Positions 41,801-54,574 are shown, counted from the first letter of the stretch. The stretch is DNA of 64,000 nt from Corallium rubrum (GCA_964035015.1 OZ035997.1:12725536-12789535); one strand, 5' to 3'. The notes: a model not told the origin generated them from the letters alone. A program made the numbers and translations.

Positions 41801-42277
41801 CCCATCACCTAACTCTTAATCCTTTCACACATCGTGCGGTTCCTCATGTTTGATTCCGAGATAAATTTCCAGAAAAACTGTTCAGCGTTTTTTGATATGT
41901 CGAGTTTTGCCGATTTTATTGACGACCAAAGTTAAAAATACTGTTTTTCGACCAACATTCGGACAAAATAAGTCATAAATTCGAAGCCAGGCAATAAATT
42001 AAAAAACGTTGACACAGTTTTGCTGGACATTTATCTCGGAATCGAACTGCGAAAAATTTTTTTGAACAAAATGAAACGCTTTGTTCTTAAGTCGCCCCGA
42101 GTGAAGCCCTCTGGTTTTAATTAAAAAATCACAACTATTAACGGTTTGTGTTTATCGCGAAACCAAAGACAACATTGTATTCTACAAATTCATAGCTTTC
42201 TAACGGTATCTGTTTTATTTTTGTGGTATAAATTCTGACGAATTGAGAGCGCTTTACAGAAATGACCTGCAAACCTT
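38805..42277. mobile_element. 3.5-kb inverted-repeat unit enclosing a satellite array
   Basis: The arms 38805-39025 and 42057-42277 are diverged inverted copies (shared 'CTCAATTCGTCAGAATTTAT' and 'GCGACTCGAGT' regions). Between them are a ~195-bp satellite (39500-40990), AT-rich sequence without ORFs (40990-41840) and a smaller palindrome (41845-42050). No transposase is seen. Whether it moves as a unit is inference. Confidence 0.55.
39500..40990. repeat. ~195-bp satellite array (about 6 copies plus diverged edges)
   Basis: 'CGATTATTTAGC' recurs at about 39726, 39923, 40118, 40313, 40508, 40703 and 40900, a period of 195-197. The central copies are almost identical. The first (39500-39720) and last (40900-40990) are clearly diverged, the usual pattern of unequal exchange. 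Each unit contains 'AAGATGACAACATCTT' and 'AAAGATGACGCATCTTT', short palindromes. No coding. Confidence 0.95.
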
Positions 42278-44410
42278 AAAGAGAGCAAAGTAAAAAGATG
42301 TTACACAGGTTAGTTTTGGTAACGAAATAATCGGACGTTTCGAGCGAGCCCAGGGCTCGTACAAAACTTGAAAGTCCTTGTATTTGAAAACAAAAATTCA
42401 AGGCCTTGAAAGTCCTTGAATTTATAAAGAAGTGCTTGGAAGTCCTTGAATCATTCTTATTTTAATTTTTGTGACATTTTCTGAAATTTGTCAGCATTTG
42501 TGCGAATTCGCTTCCTCATTAAACTGGCACTAATTTTAATAGTTTCTTTGTGACTTTTTATTGCTTTCTAAAGCCTTCTTTTTCAGCCCAATGGTCCTTG
42601 AATTTCCTAATACATGGCCTTGAAAAGGCCTTGAAAAGGCCTTGAATTTCACTCTTCCTGACGTGTAGTTCATCATTGATAGTAAAATGTGTGGATCACT
42701 CTGATAAAAGGGGTCTACTCCGAAACGTCAGTATCTTGTTATTAAAACTATTCTCAGCAGTTTATTTGCTCTAATGGCAGGCAAATTAGACTTATTTGAG
42801 GGATAGTCTAATTGTAACCTCGTACCCAGGCTTTTCGCTCCTTGGTCTAATTGGAGTGAGGAGTAAACCGAGTGAACACCGCTGTCAAACGTTTGCGCGT
42901 GCGTGAATTCGCTGAGTAAACATTGCAAGAGAAGTGGGAACTAGCCGTGGCGACAACAACCAGACACTGAAGACTAAGTTAACAAACTTATAAAATCGGT
43001 TAATGACCATCTTTAGTAATGAGCGTCTACAACACTACAACATATTTGCTTTATTATGCAAGCAAGAAGTGTTTAATATTTCGGTTTCTGGACTTTCCGA
43101 ATCTAATTTATAAAGTTTAAAAATATACAAAGCCAAAGTCTTCAGTGCTAATCTATCGTAGTATTGTTGTTGATCGAATATTTGTATTAAAGTACAACTT
43201 CAAAGTCAACGAGGACAGCAGATTCGAATATGCCGTTTGAGTATATTAAATCGACAGATACAACAATTAAATTTCCACAAATCCCAAACGTGTGGACAAG
43301 AAACATAAATGTGCTATACTGGACGGTAAATAAACTTCCAACAATGAATCAACAGCATTCGAATATTTTAAGTGTATGTAGCAGTACCTGTATTAAATCG
43401 CAGTACGGCGGTAGTAAGTAGTTCTATAGGCGAGTTTCAGGGTGTTGCGCGCGCAGCATTTTGCAAAGGAATTGGCGGGCTCTTGGTGGGCTCCCCACAA
43501 AGTAAGCAATGGCAAACAGACTTGCTAGCGAGCCAACAACAGCAGAATAACAGTGTTAAACATCCAGAAACTGCATCTATACTTTGTTGATTTTAAACAG
43601 TATGTTTACTTTGAGTGGAATTTGCCAGTTGTTTTTGAAAAATGATGCGCGCGCAACATCCTGAAACTCGTCTATTGAAAGCGGGTTTCTGTTTACAGTT
43701 TATGATCGTTCGTCACCTTTGGCTTCATTTCTGGGGATTGACGGCAACAAATATGAATTATCCAGCAAATGTCGTAAATTTTGAAATATATCTCATTTAT
43801 TTACCGCTCGAACTAACGTTACAGGACTTGCAACAACCTTCTACAGTTCTACATTTATGAGGACTGAATCAACCGCTCCCCCAGGACGGGCGAAGCTCAA
43901 ATTATCCACGTGACCAAATACTCCAAGAATCTTGGAGTATTTTGGAATCACGTGATCAGCCTTTGCCAGGGTCTTCTCATCTCGCCATTTTAAAAGCAGA
44001 GAAGACCCTGGGTACGAGGGTGTTAACTACTTTGTTTTGGTTTTCGTGTCTTCTGTCTTGCTTGAGGTATTGCAGATTTGTCTTGCAGTACCAGCAAGTT
44101 GTAGTGCCTCGAATTCAACTTTTTTCCCCGTACCTGTCACTGGTTTATGTATTTTTGTTAAATAAACATGTTTCAGTACACCCTATTTGTTTTATCTGTG
44201 TTAAGTTTTGTATATGCTCTCGGTGGCCATTGAAAAATCATCAGTTGTGGAATTGTGTACGTGTACTTTACTTTTTTGTTAAATTGGTTTTTACTTACTA
44301 CAGACTTGCAAAGAAGTCCACAAAGACTTAACTGTCCTGTTTTAAAGGGAAATCAGAGGCTTGGTGTTAGTTGTTAGCACTTCCCTTGAGTTTGTGTTAC
44401 CTCAATAATA
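42278..44410. other. intergenic; short repeats only
   Basis: 42350-42660 is a degenerate repeat of 'AAGTCCTTGAATTT' and 'GGCCTTGAAAA'. A CCTGGGTACGAGG-type MITE end appears at 42818 and 44005. A small hairpin with 'CCAAGAATCTTGG' is at 43920-43945. No gene recognised. Confidence 0.5.
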
Positions 44411-44413
44411 ATA

Positions 44414-45075
44414 CGCCGTGGTTATAGTTCCGACACCGGATCTTTAGGTTCGATGGCTATAGATCCGACATTGACATAACTCGTGCGCAATACAGTTTAT
44501 TTCGCACTTTGTCCTCGTCGGATCTTTTCAACAACAACACAGGGTCCGACATTATCACTCAGTCTTAGATCATCAAGACATCGTAGCTTAAACACTGGGG
44601 AAGGCTGACACAGTGCTGCAGCGATTATAGAAATATAGAATAGTTATTATTGAAATCAGATGTACTGTAGTAACCAGTAACGGGAAGCTTAATGCAGTTA
44701 CCGAACTGAGAAACTTACGGCCGAAATATGTAGATTTCTTTTTCTGCTTTGAATCAGACTAAGGTCCGTTCTGTCAACTCAAATATCGAAACTTTCTTTT
44801 AAACTTTAATCATTTGAGAGACTGAGAATGTCAACGACAATGCATCTTTCAGACAAGAAACATCAGTATGAATACATTTTCCACGCCAGTTAAGTTTTCT
44901 TTCTAACTTTTGCACAAAACTCAAAAGACTAAATAATGCCGGGCCTTGTGCTGGTTGTTGAAAAGATTCGACAAGCACTAAGGTTAAAATAAACTGTATT
45001 TCGCACGCGTTATGTCAATGTCGGATCTACAGCCATCGAACCTAAAAATCTGGTGTCGGAACTATAACCACGGCG
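44414..45075. mobile_element. TIR element with ~135-bp inverted repeats and 9-bp flanks
   Basis: Starts CGCCGTGGTTATAGTTCCGA and ends with its complement. The inverted similarity extends about 135 bp. Both sides are ATAATAATA (44405-44413 and 45076-45084), a possible 9-bp target duplication (Mutator-like), although the flank is itself repetitive. Non-coding, 662 bp. Confidence 0.75.
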
Positions 45076-45084
45076 ATAATAATA

Positions 45085-46005
45085 ACAATACAGAGGAGTG
45101 CTTATTTTTACGTTAAGAGTAAAATTTAAAAATCGCTTCCTGATAACCAAATGGTTTTTTGTGTAGTGTTTACATTATACCTAAATTCCAATTTAGTTGT
45201 ACTTAGAATGCCAGAAAAATTCAGCCTAGAAATTTTTTAGTCAAAATATTTGACCAGTTTAAGTTCCAACCTCGTGTTTAAGGTTTCTTTAATCAAATTT
45301 TGTTTTGTATTTTTATATAATTTTTTTTAGTATTTTATTATTTAACGAAAGGAAATGAAACAGGTGGTGTTATTTATAATTGTTGATAATTTTTTGGTGA
45401 TCAGTTGACTTAAACTTGACAAATATACAGGGTTACATTAGAATACATGTCAACAGATACAAATTTTGAGACTTCAACATTATAACACAATTGGGAAAAT
45501 ACAATTTTCCCTAGAAACCAAGCAAATTTTGTATATGTTATTTTCTATTCTTTTGCAAACACTGTGCATGGTCCCATTTATCTGTAAAAATTCAGTACAC
45601 TAACATTTATGTACCTATAACATCACATGCTAAGAACAGGTGGCCATATTGGATTTTACACTCAAAATTAAGTTTAGGTAACTATTTTAAATTTTTGTTA
45701 TTATTATTATTTTTACATGTTGTAAATAGTTTATATAACATTGTTCAGTTTGAGTGAAGAAAAATTTGCAAATGTCAATTATGATGTATGCCAATCTCTA
45801 TTCATCATGGCTTCCACTACCCAGCAACACAATTCCAATTCTTTAACATTTCCCACCTTTGTTCCTCCTTTCCCTTTATGATGATGGCTGTCCAAAAGGC
45901 AAATCCTCTGCTTGTCTTGGATTATGGCCATGGATTTATCTGGTGGTACAATTAGAATATGTGCTTTTCTATTTTCAGCTTCCTGGTGGGCCTTTTGTAG
46001 CTCAG
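45085..46005. other. intergenic, AT-rich, nothing recognised
   Basis: No conserved ORF or structured repeat seen. Confidence 0.4.
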
Positions 46006-46009
46006 CTGC

Positions 46010-46170
46010 AAATAATTATCAGTTATTGGACGAGTCTGAGCAAAATATCATGATTTGTCAGTGGCGAGCTACTAGTTATTTGCCGATGCCGAAGGCAGAG
46101 GCAAATAACTGGTAGCGAGACACTGACAAGTCATGATATTTTGCGATAGACGAGTTCAATAATTGATTTA
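46010..46170. repeat. palindromic MITE
   Basis: The arms 46010-46085 and 46098-46168 are inverted copies ('AAATATCATGA' and 'AGTTATTTGCC' shared). An outer ATTTGCAG-type end recurs at about 46455, so the full element may run to 46465. Confidence 0.75.
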
Positions 46171-46469
46171 TCATTCATAAAATAGTTAAAAATTTGAAAT
46201 GCCTGAAAGTTAGAGATCGTCACTCTTATCGGCATACTAAAATCTTCGTAAAACTTACTTTTTGTTGGCACGACTCTTGCTTTTCATCTCACTAAAACTT
46301 ACTTTTAACTATTTCTTTTCTGAAGTACATTGTCGTTGTGGATACTTCCAAATACTCTCGATTATTTCCTCGGATAGCTGAAGAACTGGCCGCCATGTTT
46401 ACGAAAATTATTTGCCGTCAGCGGCGTTATCGCTAGTGCGCATGCTCTTAAAATTATTTGCAGGTAAAT

Positions 46470-48815
46470 TAACCAATCAGAATGCGAGATAGAAACGAAA
46501 TGAATGATAATGTATAGTATTCACAGCAACAAATGGTGTTTCCACAAGAGAAAAGTCAACTGCAGAAATGACATCCTCCACCAAAAGATATGGGTTCTGA
46601 AAAAAGCTCCTGAAAATCAGAAGAGAATTAAAATAATATAAAATAGCATAAACTTTGCACATGCTTTTTTAAATGCTTTGAAAATGTTGATAATAAAAAT
46701 AGTTTTAGACCTACTTTGTTTCAATTCCTTTATCTTTTGTTCCATGCCTTCTAATTTGTTGGTTTCCATCAATTCTTCCTCTGAGTTTTTAGCCATAACA
46801 GTTCTATCATCTCCCTTCCATATTCAAACTATCTTATTATTTTCCTTTGGTCTCCCAACGCTTCTATGGTGCTTGTCTACCGGCTGTTTTCGTGGAAAAA
46901 TTTCCTAAAAATATTTTGAATTTAATGTGTATATAGTATAGCTCACTTCATTCAATTATGCCACAACCATGCCACCTTGTTTTTAAAATACTTTATTTGA
47001 ACATTTGGCTATAATTGGGTTAAATTAACAAAACTGGAAAAATTAATACCTAATTAGTGGCTACATCAGATGATTTTATTCAATCAATGGGAAAGCCTTG
47101 TCCGCTTTTGGCCAGCCTGGCAGTGACTGGGTTACAGACTTATAGATTATTTCTGAGAATCTTTGATTACTTGTCTTTTTAACCCTTTCACTACCGCAGG
47201 CGATTGTATATTATTATTAAGGAAGGGGAAACTCCTACCCGGGGAAACTCCTGCCCCGTTACGCTGCTGACTTTGACCGGCCTGAGTGAGTAAGGGGAGA
47301 TTAAACAACATGTAAGCTGAAGTAGAAAATGTCAAACTTACCTGGTATGAGACTTTTCCTGTTTTCTTCCATTTATTTATGGTCAAATAACATGCTCTAC
47401 GAATGTTCAAAACGTCCGCAAAAAAACACTCGTAATTCTTCGAAGACTAAAGAAAGGCTCCCCATCTTGAATTTTTTTTTTTGACATATACATCAGCCAT
47501 TCTTACTATAGAAAACCGCTTCATAATTGACCAAAAGAAGACTAGACGACTCCTGATTAAACAAATATCACATTTATTGAAAATATTTTTCGCCATCTTT
47601 TTTTAAAAAGACAAATTCCAATTGAAATCGCGGGTTACGCGTGTCGGCCGAGTGTTATTCTTTGAAAAGAGACTGGGAGTAATAGAGTATCTGACGCATG
47701 CGCAGACAAATTGCACCTCTGTTGAGTACAGGAAATTCGGTTATTATTAACGTTACATTATATGATAAAACACTGATTTCATCATATTTTACATTTTTAT
47801 CGATTTACATTAAGAAACTGGAAATCTCTCGATCGCCGTAATTTTTCCCCGAAAATATTAAAAAGCGACCAAGATACAGCCAAAAATGTTACGACTACTG
47901 AATTTCTTGGCGCAAAAGGTGTTCGCATTTTAGATTTAGCGCAATATTTTTCCACTAATATGCATATCTTCTATCGTTTTTACCAAATCAAGATGAGTCA
48001 ACTTGCCCGTTTAATATCAAAACAAATACAATACCTGTCAAAATGCGAACACGTTTTTGTTCTTTGATCATTTGTGATGAGAAATATGATGTTTTGGAAG
48101 CTTCTGAGTGAAACCAGAACCGCCGCTATATTTCCTGGCGCAAAGGGCGTTATTATTTAAAAAGCACCTCGTAGCAACTGCAGTTTTTAAATGTGTAGAA
48201 ATTTGGTTAAGGTGTTAGCTCCTGCAGTGATTTATCATTGCGCATGCCAAATTTGAGAGACAAAACTAAACAATAGGTCCGCAATGCGTACATGCGTCTC
48301 GGACTGCTGGTCTAGTTCAACGACTCAATGATATAATTATACGCGTGCACACAAGAACATATTAAAAATAAGTAGGCATGACGTGTTCATGCGTTTACTG
48401 TAATTTTGAACAATGTATAATTATTGCAATGAAACAAACTACAGACAAAAGAAAATATAAAGATTCTAAACAGTCCTTTTTGAAAATCATTTAATGTGAA
48501 AAAGCTTCCTGATTAAATATTTAAATATTATTATTATAACATTATAAACAGAAACTGACGAATTTAATTTGAGAAAAATATAATTAATAAATAGTTTTTA
48601 TAAGGTTTTTACAAGAGTTACTGTCTAAAAGAAAATTGAAGGGTAAATGTTAACACTGTTATTTCAGTATTGCAGTGATTTACAGTAGGGATGGAAGATG
48701 TCTAATGTTGGGGGGAACTAAGTTTGAGCCCATCAGAAGCTTTATTCAATTTATAGCCACATCAATTACCAGGTTTGGTCACACTGGTTCTAGGCTAGGC
48801 AGTAGACACGACCCA
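46470..48815. other. intergenic, nothing recognised
   Basis: No ORF with a family signature on either strand. The ORFs present are short and AT-biased. Confidence 0.4.
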
Positions 48816-48817
48816 CA

Positions 48818-49298
48818 GCAGACCTGCCAACCTACCCCAAGCAAAAACAGTGAGATCCAATTTTTTCCTCCCAAAAAATAGTGAGAAAAATGCAAAAATA
48901 GTGAGCAAACAACGTTCATGTTCAAATCAATTCATTTTGATTTTTTCCCATGTTATGGTTTTAACAAATACAGTAGTATTAATAAAAGATAAGACTTTTT
49001 GTTGTTGTTTTTTGGGTTTTGTTTTATTTGATCGTCAAAATGGCGGATGTGGAAATGAATTTTTCGTGACTGCTAAATTACTACGTTACTTGTCAGTTGT
49101 CCTACATCTACAAGTACAGACTTATACAATCTATGTGCATATTTATTTTGTCGCTAAATTTCGGTAAATTAAACCAATGAAGAATCTAGTTTTAGGATTC
49201 TCATTTATCGTAAGGATCGAGTACGGAATCGTGAGACCGTGAGATTGTAGTCAAAATCGTGAGTCTAACGGCAAAACCGTGAGACTTGGCAGGTCTGC
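48818..49298. mobile_element. MITE with GCAGACCTGCCAA ends
   Basis: The terminal inverted repeats are GCAGACCTGCCAA at 48818 and its complement ending 49298, with CACA next to both ends. The interior is AT-rich with 'AGTGAGA'-type direct repeats. Non-coding. Confidence 0.6.
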
Positions 49299-50200
49299 CA
49301 CAGGTGCTAACTTAGCTTCATACTGTCAGCAAAGTCTTGTTGAACTTCGCTGCTTAAAGTTATGTCTTGAGGACAACATGATGTAAATTAAAAATATTTC
49401 ACCAAGTTTTCTATACCCTCAACCGAAGTTAAAATACAAGTTCGTGATAAACAAGGCATTGATTCCATATATGTTTCTTGAGCTGAGTGAGAGTCCAAAC
49501 TTTTGGATACTTCTGGGAGAGGTCTAAATATTGCAACAGTATCGACACCAATTGTAAGCAAACAACTGCTGCAATTTAATAAAGAACCTGAAAATATTTT
49601 ATTAAAGACATGCTCAAGTGACACAAAAAGCTCATTGTTAGCTGTCAAAAATACGTCGCCAGAAAACGATCGATTCAATTGATAATTTTTATTATCAGTT
49701 AAAATCATCTCAGGCACATCAGTTAACAATAATAAGTCTTGGACTATTTATTCCATTCAATAATATATTACTGTATTCATATTAAAAGTATATGTTTGCG
49801 CGTTGAGTGCGAATAGTTACAACGATTCCGTTCTATATATTTGTGCGTGGTATCCACACGTAAATAGCGCCTGATCGAACTGTTGGTCAGTGCAAACACA
49901 ATGACTCCAATAAACAAAAAAACAAGTAGCACTTATCCGGGCAAAAAACTGCACCAAACGTTATTTTTGAGGAAGCAATGTGCGACCTCGTGAGCATAAC
50001 AAGATGGCGCCCAATCGGCGAACTTTCGTTATTTTCCGTAACATGTTTGTTGTGACGTCATTGCCACAAACACAATCACAACATTTGTGATAGCAGTACA
50101 TCTTCGGTCTAACGTCCGAGACGCAATAATTGAGCGCGTGGTGAGTATTTTGTTGAAACATGATTCTATCATATGATGTTGCAAGGAAAATTACAAGGAA
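49299..50200. other. intergenic, nothing recognised
   Basis: No protein family seen. The minus-strand ORF at 49388-49729 has no recognisable domain. Confidence 0.4.
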
Positions 50201-50359
50201 ATTGGGTGATTTTTGCAAGGAAATTTTCTTCAAAAAAAGGAAATTCAAGGATCGAAACAGGAAATTTCGCCAACAACTTGTGGAATGGAAGTGGGCTACA
50301 AGTACGAAAAGTCATCACTCCGTCCAAAAGATTGCCCCAAGGATAAGACCCATCTTCAG

Positions 50360-51204
50360 GAAAGCCTCGAAAAGAACGAGTACTTTCGTCTAAACTGGTT
50401 TCCACAAGAGGGTGTGAACAATGTGTGAACTGTGTTCAGGAATGGTCGGGCAGGCAAGTAATACCAAACGATGGTGTCGAAGAGAAGCCTTACAAATCTC
50501 AGCTTTCATACACTTTCGCCGCAACGGCGGCTTCCGTAATTCTCGGCTGTGGCAATTACGACCTCGAGGTTCAATCATGTTCTTGTCTGCATAACATCTT
50601 TATTAAGGGTCTGAGGCTTTTTGTGCCGGTACTCCCACCGCTCAACAAAACCGAGTTCAATGCGAGATTCTACTTGACTTTGCCCATGGACAACGACGTC
50701 GTCGACATCCACACCTTCATTCGAGTTCACTTCACCGAGATTTGGTTGCCAATTTCCAAGTGCCATGAAATTATAACGAAACTGAACGCTCTGTTCAAGC
50801 AGAACAAGGAAGCAGCTGGAAACTTCGCCACCGAGATCTACGCTGCTAAAGAGTCCAAGTTTTGGCTTGGCATGTCCCATGGTGGTCCATATGTTCGAGT
50901 CGACCAGTACTGGGGCAATGGAACCGTGGCGACAAGAACGAGTTTTTACCTACTTTTAGAACGCGTTGATCGACGTGAAAGGAGCTCGCTTTCATTGGGG
51001 GAAATATATGCCCACAACCAGGCAAGCAATATGGCAGTGGCACTAAAAAAAATCACTTTCGGCTTGGAGTACCTGAAGACCGTGTATCCAAAATTGGGAG
51101 ATCTAGATTGGTTGGAATTGAGAAAAAAGTATGATCCAGACCAAATGTTTGTCACTCAATACTGGCGAGACGTTTTCAGTATTGCTCAACCCATAAAGAA
51201 GTAA
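50360..51204 (+). pseudogene. FAD-linked sugar/lactone oxidase-like C-terminal fragment
   Basis: 'EYFRLNWFPQEGVNN' at about 50375-50425 resembles the substrate-domain start of aldonolactone oxidase-type flavoenzymes. It is followed by a TGA and a frame change. The next frame is open from 50425 to 51204: 'FTEIWLPISKCHEIITKLN', 'FWLGMSHGGPYVRVDQYWGN' and the ending 'WLELRKKYDPDQMFVTQYW', where the DP...F pattern and length fit the C-terminus of this family. The FAD-binding domain is not found upstream. With an internal stop and no introns it is probably a decayed or retrocopied fragment. The family call is tentative. Confidence 0.4.
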
Positions 51205-51383
51205 AAACATGTTGAAGCGAACTTTTCGGTTACAAAGTATAATCTATTGAACTTTAGTTTGATAATTGTCACTATAAAAAGTAACCTTCATTTAACTTTA
51301 GTACCAATAAATACTAAAGAGATTGCACATCTTCACCGCTCACTAGACCAACTCGATAATGACACTTTTACTCTATGTAAACG

Positions 51384-51487
51384 CTACCTCCTCCGCAGGC
51401 GTTTTTTCGGCGAGAAGGTTCAAATTTCGCGCGCCTCCTATGAAAGGGACTGGGACGGAAAAAAAGAAACGCCTGTGGAGGAGGTAG
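51384..51487. repeat. short palindromic MITE (CTACCTCCTCCGCAGGCG ends)
   Basis: 18-bp inverted ends at 51384-51401 and 51470-51487 (one mismatch), about 104 bp in total. Confidence 0.75.
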
Positions 51488-51527
51488 AAACATTTGTGTG
51501 TTTTTTTGCGAATTCAGCTTGTATTAA

Positions 51528-53609
51528 GGGGGAGCTTCACCCCAATTGTTAACGAAAATTCACAAAACTTGGACCATCACTATTTAGCAGGTTTTTAACT
51601 CGAATATGCAGAACCTATATATTTTTAGAAACTGCTGAACTCCAGGTAGATGTTGAGACAATTTTTTTTTCAGTTCGGAACATCACACTGTAATCTGACA
51701 CCATAGTATCAACTGGTATATGGAAAACTTGATTCTACAGGCAACCTATGCCCCCCCACAAAATCTCGTATACTATGTAATGTACCTTGGTGAAAATGCA
51801 CCATACAATAGCTAAAATGTTTAACTATGTCCCTATTAGCCATTTTTTTGTTATTCACTATGGTTGCTATGGCAACGGGAAAAACAGATTGCAAACACGA
51901 TTTTTACTATAACTCCTGTCAGAAAGTAGATATCAAAAAAATGGCTAATAGGTGCATGCTACATACCTAAAGCTAGACCTGTGCCAAAAATGGTCCATTT
52001 TCATCAAAACGGTAGTGAGAAATGTCAGGGGGGCAGTTCGCATACATCCGAAAATCATGTTTTGTGAAATAGGCAGTTAAAGTTTGAGTTTCATTATATC
52101 CAGATGTTTTGGTGTTTTCAAGCAGTTCCAAGTTCTATTTTTTTCTTGCACGCTTGGTTTTGCTTGAGCCACCAGAATTTTGGCCTTTCTGTCTCTTTCG
52201 CTTCCTTGAACCATCCAAACAATCCTTGTTAAATGCCCCACTCTCATATGTTACTCCTTCGGTAGCCTTCAATCTCTCCTCCTCCGCCAATTTTGCCTGT
52301 TGAATTTTCTGTCTTGCTCCTTGAACTTCTTTGCTGCCCTCCTATTTGCTTGTTTCACTCTCTTTTTGTTCTTTCTTCCACTTCCAGCCTTCATGTAATA
52401 ACCATCAGAAATTTCTAGCTCTTTCATGACATCATGGCGACCAGCTGCACCACTAAATTTACTGATTTATTGTGTTTTTGGTAAGCAGTATCACTAATTG
52501 GAGATGGCATATTCAAAATCTCACAAATGGTTGCAAGAGCCTCCTTACCTAGCCCTAACTCACCCATAGCAAAATTAGTTCTCCGATTTACATCGAATGA
52601 ACGTGCCTTTCCCTCAACTTTCTTTGAAGTATCCATGTCAACCCTGTGTTTACATGCTGTGCACTCAAAATAGAAAGTACTGCTCAATCCAGCACATTTT
52701 GAAGCATCTTCACCAATTGTAATCTTCCCCTTTTTACATTTATGCATACTCTCCATGGCTTTCCTAATGTTTTCGACATAAACTATCCGATAACCTTCTT
52801 CTTCTGGCAAATTGGTGGGAGGGTATCTTTTACTTCTGCCTGAGCCTTCAACTTCAGGGGTTTGAGGTGCTTGTGAAGTTGATGCTTCGTTAGCATGCTC
52901 CAGTTTCCGTGCTGATGTTGATTTCACTTCTGTTTCTTCCAGCCCCTCTTCATTATCCATAACCTGATGTGGTTCAGAAGAGTTTTGAAGGCTTGAATCC
53001 ACGCTTTCCATTGTAGATCGACAAACGGGTACACGATTTACATTCTCAACATTATCGCCATCTTTACAAATTTCAGAGAAACGTTTGCCTTTGAAGCGGG
53101 TTTTTTCTTTGATTTGTTTTCTACACGAAACTTTATTCCTTCTTTCAAACCTTTTGGCATAATCACAAGCGAGAAAACTAACAGAATATAGCAACAAAAC
53201 GAAAAATCTAACCAGAAATCTGTCCAAAACACGCAACTTGAAAGTTGAAAATGAAAGCTACATGGAATTACGAAATTATAGTGTCTCCGTGGTCCCTGTG
53301 TGTCCTCTCGTGTCCTAAATGTACTCCTTTGGCATAGGTAACCCTACATAACATTTTGACAGTCAAATCTTACAGAAAAACGAGTTTTTTCGTGTATTTT
53401 TTAAACCCGTTTCCATGGTAACCTGGTGTAAACAATCAGTAAATTGGAAAGTCCTTTCGCTAAAAGCTATTTCTCTATATGAAACGGGTGGTAATTCAAA
53501 AAAAGACTATACAAGTTGAAAGACAAGATGTTTAGCTACCTGATAGTGATGTTTTTCAAATTTTGACTTTTACTCCCTAATCGACCAAATCTGGAGGTGA
53601 AGCTCCCCC
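51528..53609 (-). mobile_element. TTAA-flanked DNA transposon, internal deletion derivative (Kolobok-like)
   Basis: The ends are GGGGGAGCTTCACC and its complement, with TTAA on both sides (51524-51527 and 53610-53613). A TTAA duplication is the hallmark of Kolobok and piggyBac elements. The encoded protein resembles the cnidarian 'Mutator-like transposase' family rather than piggyBac. Only the N-terminal and C-terminal parts of that protein remain. Confidence 0.75.
52100..53236 (-). pseudogene. transposase with internal deletion (N-terminus fused to C-terminus)
   Basis: Minus strand from ATG 53236. Residues ~150-265 contain the recognisable part: 'GYRIVYVENIRKAMESMHKC', a Cys cluster ('FECTACKHRV'), 'FDVNRRTNFAMGELGLGKEAL' and 'ILNMPSPISDTAYQKHN'. 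The ORF stops at 52424 because the frame changes. In another frame 'GRHDVMKELEISDGYYMKAG', a very basic stretch and 'GVTYESGAFNKDC'-like sequence form the usual C-terminus of the family. The catalytic middle is missing. The protein begins with a hydrophobic stretch that may be accidental. Confidence 0.6.
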
Positions 53610-53613
53610 TTAA

Positions 53614-53990
53614 ATAATAATATTAAAATTTTACATGATGTATATATGGACTATAAAGTAGCTCATATGTAGCGACCTTATTTATTGAGGGTAATACATG
53701 ACAGTATTTAGATACTAATAACCCAATGGCCCTCACCCTTTGATGGAACTAGTTTGTAGATTTTAACTGGGGGAACCGTATGTGACATGATAAAAATAGT
53801 GTAATAAAAGTAGCGTGCTGTGTAGGCAGTGCAGAAACAACAATCGAAATATAATAAGGTTAGATATACTGCCGAAACAGAGAACGTAGGAGTCTAACGT
53901 TTCGAGCGAAGGCCCTTCGTCAGAGAGAAACGTAAACGTATACATGTAGTGCATGCATGTAGTATACGTTTGCGAGCTTCGTGTAATGTA
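53614..53990. other. intergenic with one arm of a dispersed foldback repeat
   Basis: 53838-53940 matches one arm of the foldback at 55155-55322 ('AGAGAACGTAGGAG' and 'TCGAGCGAAGGCCCTTCGT'). Confidence 0.6.
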
Positions 53991-53992
53991 AC

Positions 53993-54143
53993 AGACGTTC
54001 GGTGGACGTTCGTCAAGCTCAATTGCTCAGAAAAGATTTCTGAGACACCAGACAGGGTTTGAACCTGCAACCTTCGAACCCTGTCTGGGGTCTCAGAAAT
54101 CTTTTCTGCGTGATTGAGCTTGACGAACGTCCACCGAACGTCT
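53993..54143. repeat. palindrome with tRNA B-box-like centre
   Basis: ~70-bp inverted arms around 'GAACCTGCAACC'. The centre contains GGTTTGAACC, similar to a tRNA T-arm, so it may be an inverted pair of SINE ends. Confidence 0.75.
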
Positions 54144-54443
54144 GGGGGAACTATGGTGTTGATTTTAAGAGGGAGGGAACCCTGTGAAAAAAACTCGAAG
54201 CACAGCAGAGAACCAACAACTCTACTCGCATGAAGCTAATGTGGTCACCCATCCGATACTAACCCCTTTTGACCGAGCTTACCTTGAGAAGCAGCGCGCT
54301 AATAACTTGGGTCACCGTGCCTCCCGCGGATTTATATTTTTCAATTTAAAGAATGAAAAAATACAATTAGTTGGTGATTAACGTCACTGATCAGTCAATT
54401 TTTGACGATTATTTCACAAGTGTGAGGGCTTATCTTACTATAA

Positions 54444-54574
54444 ATGTCCGATTTTACAGATTGGAAGCGAAGCTCAGATGCTGTTTCAAACTTTAGGCGT
54501 AATAGTACCAGGATATTCTTCATTGGCATTTTCCTTATTGTCGTGCAAACCAATGGCTTCTCCATCTGCAAAGA
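54444..54574 (+). CDS. possible first coding exon of a membrane or secreted protein
   Basis: ATG at 54444, then 'MSDFTDWKRSSDAVSNF', a hydrophobic segment 'IFFIGIFLIVVQTNGF' and a consensus donor AGTAAGTAA at 54574-54582. A short N-terminus followed by a signal-anchor-like segment and a good donor suggests a real first exon. No second exon was identified, so the product is unknown. Confidence 0.35.
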
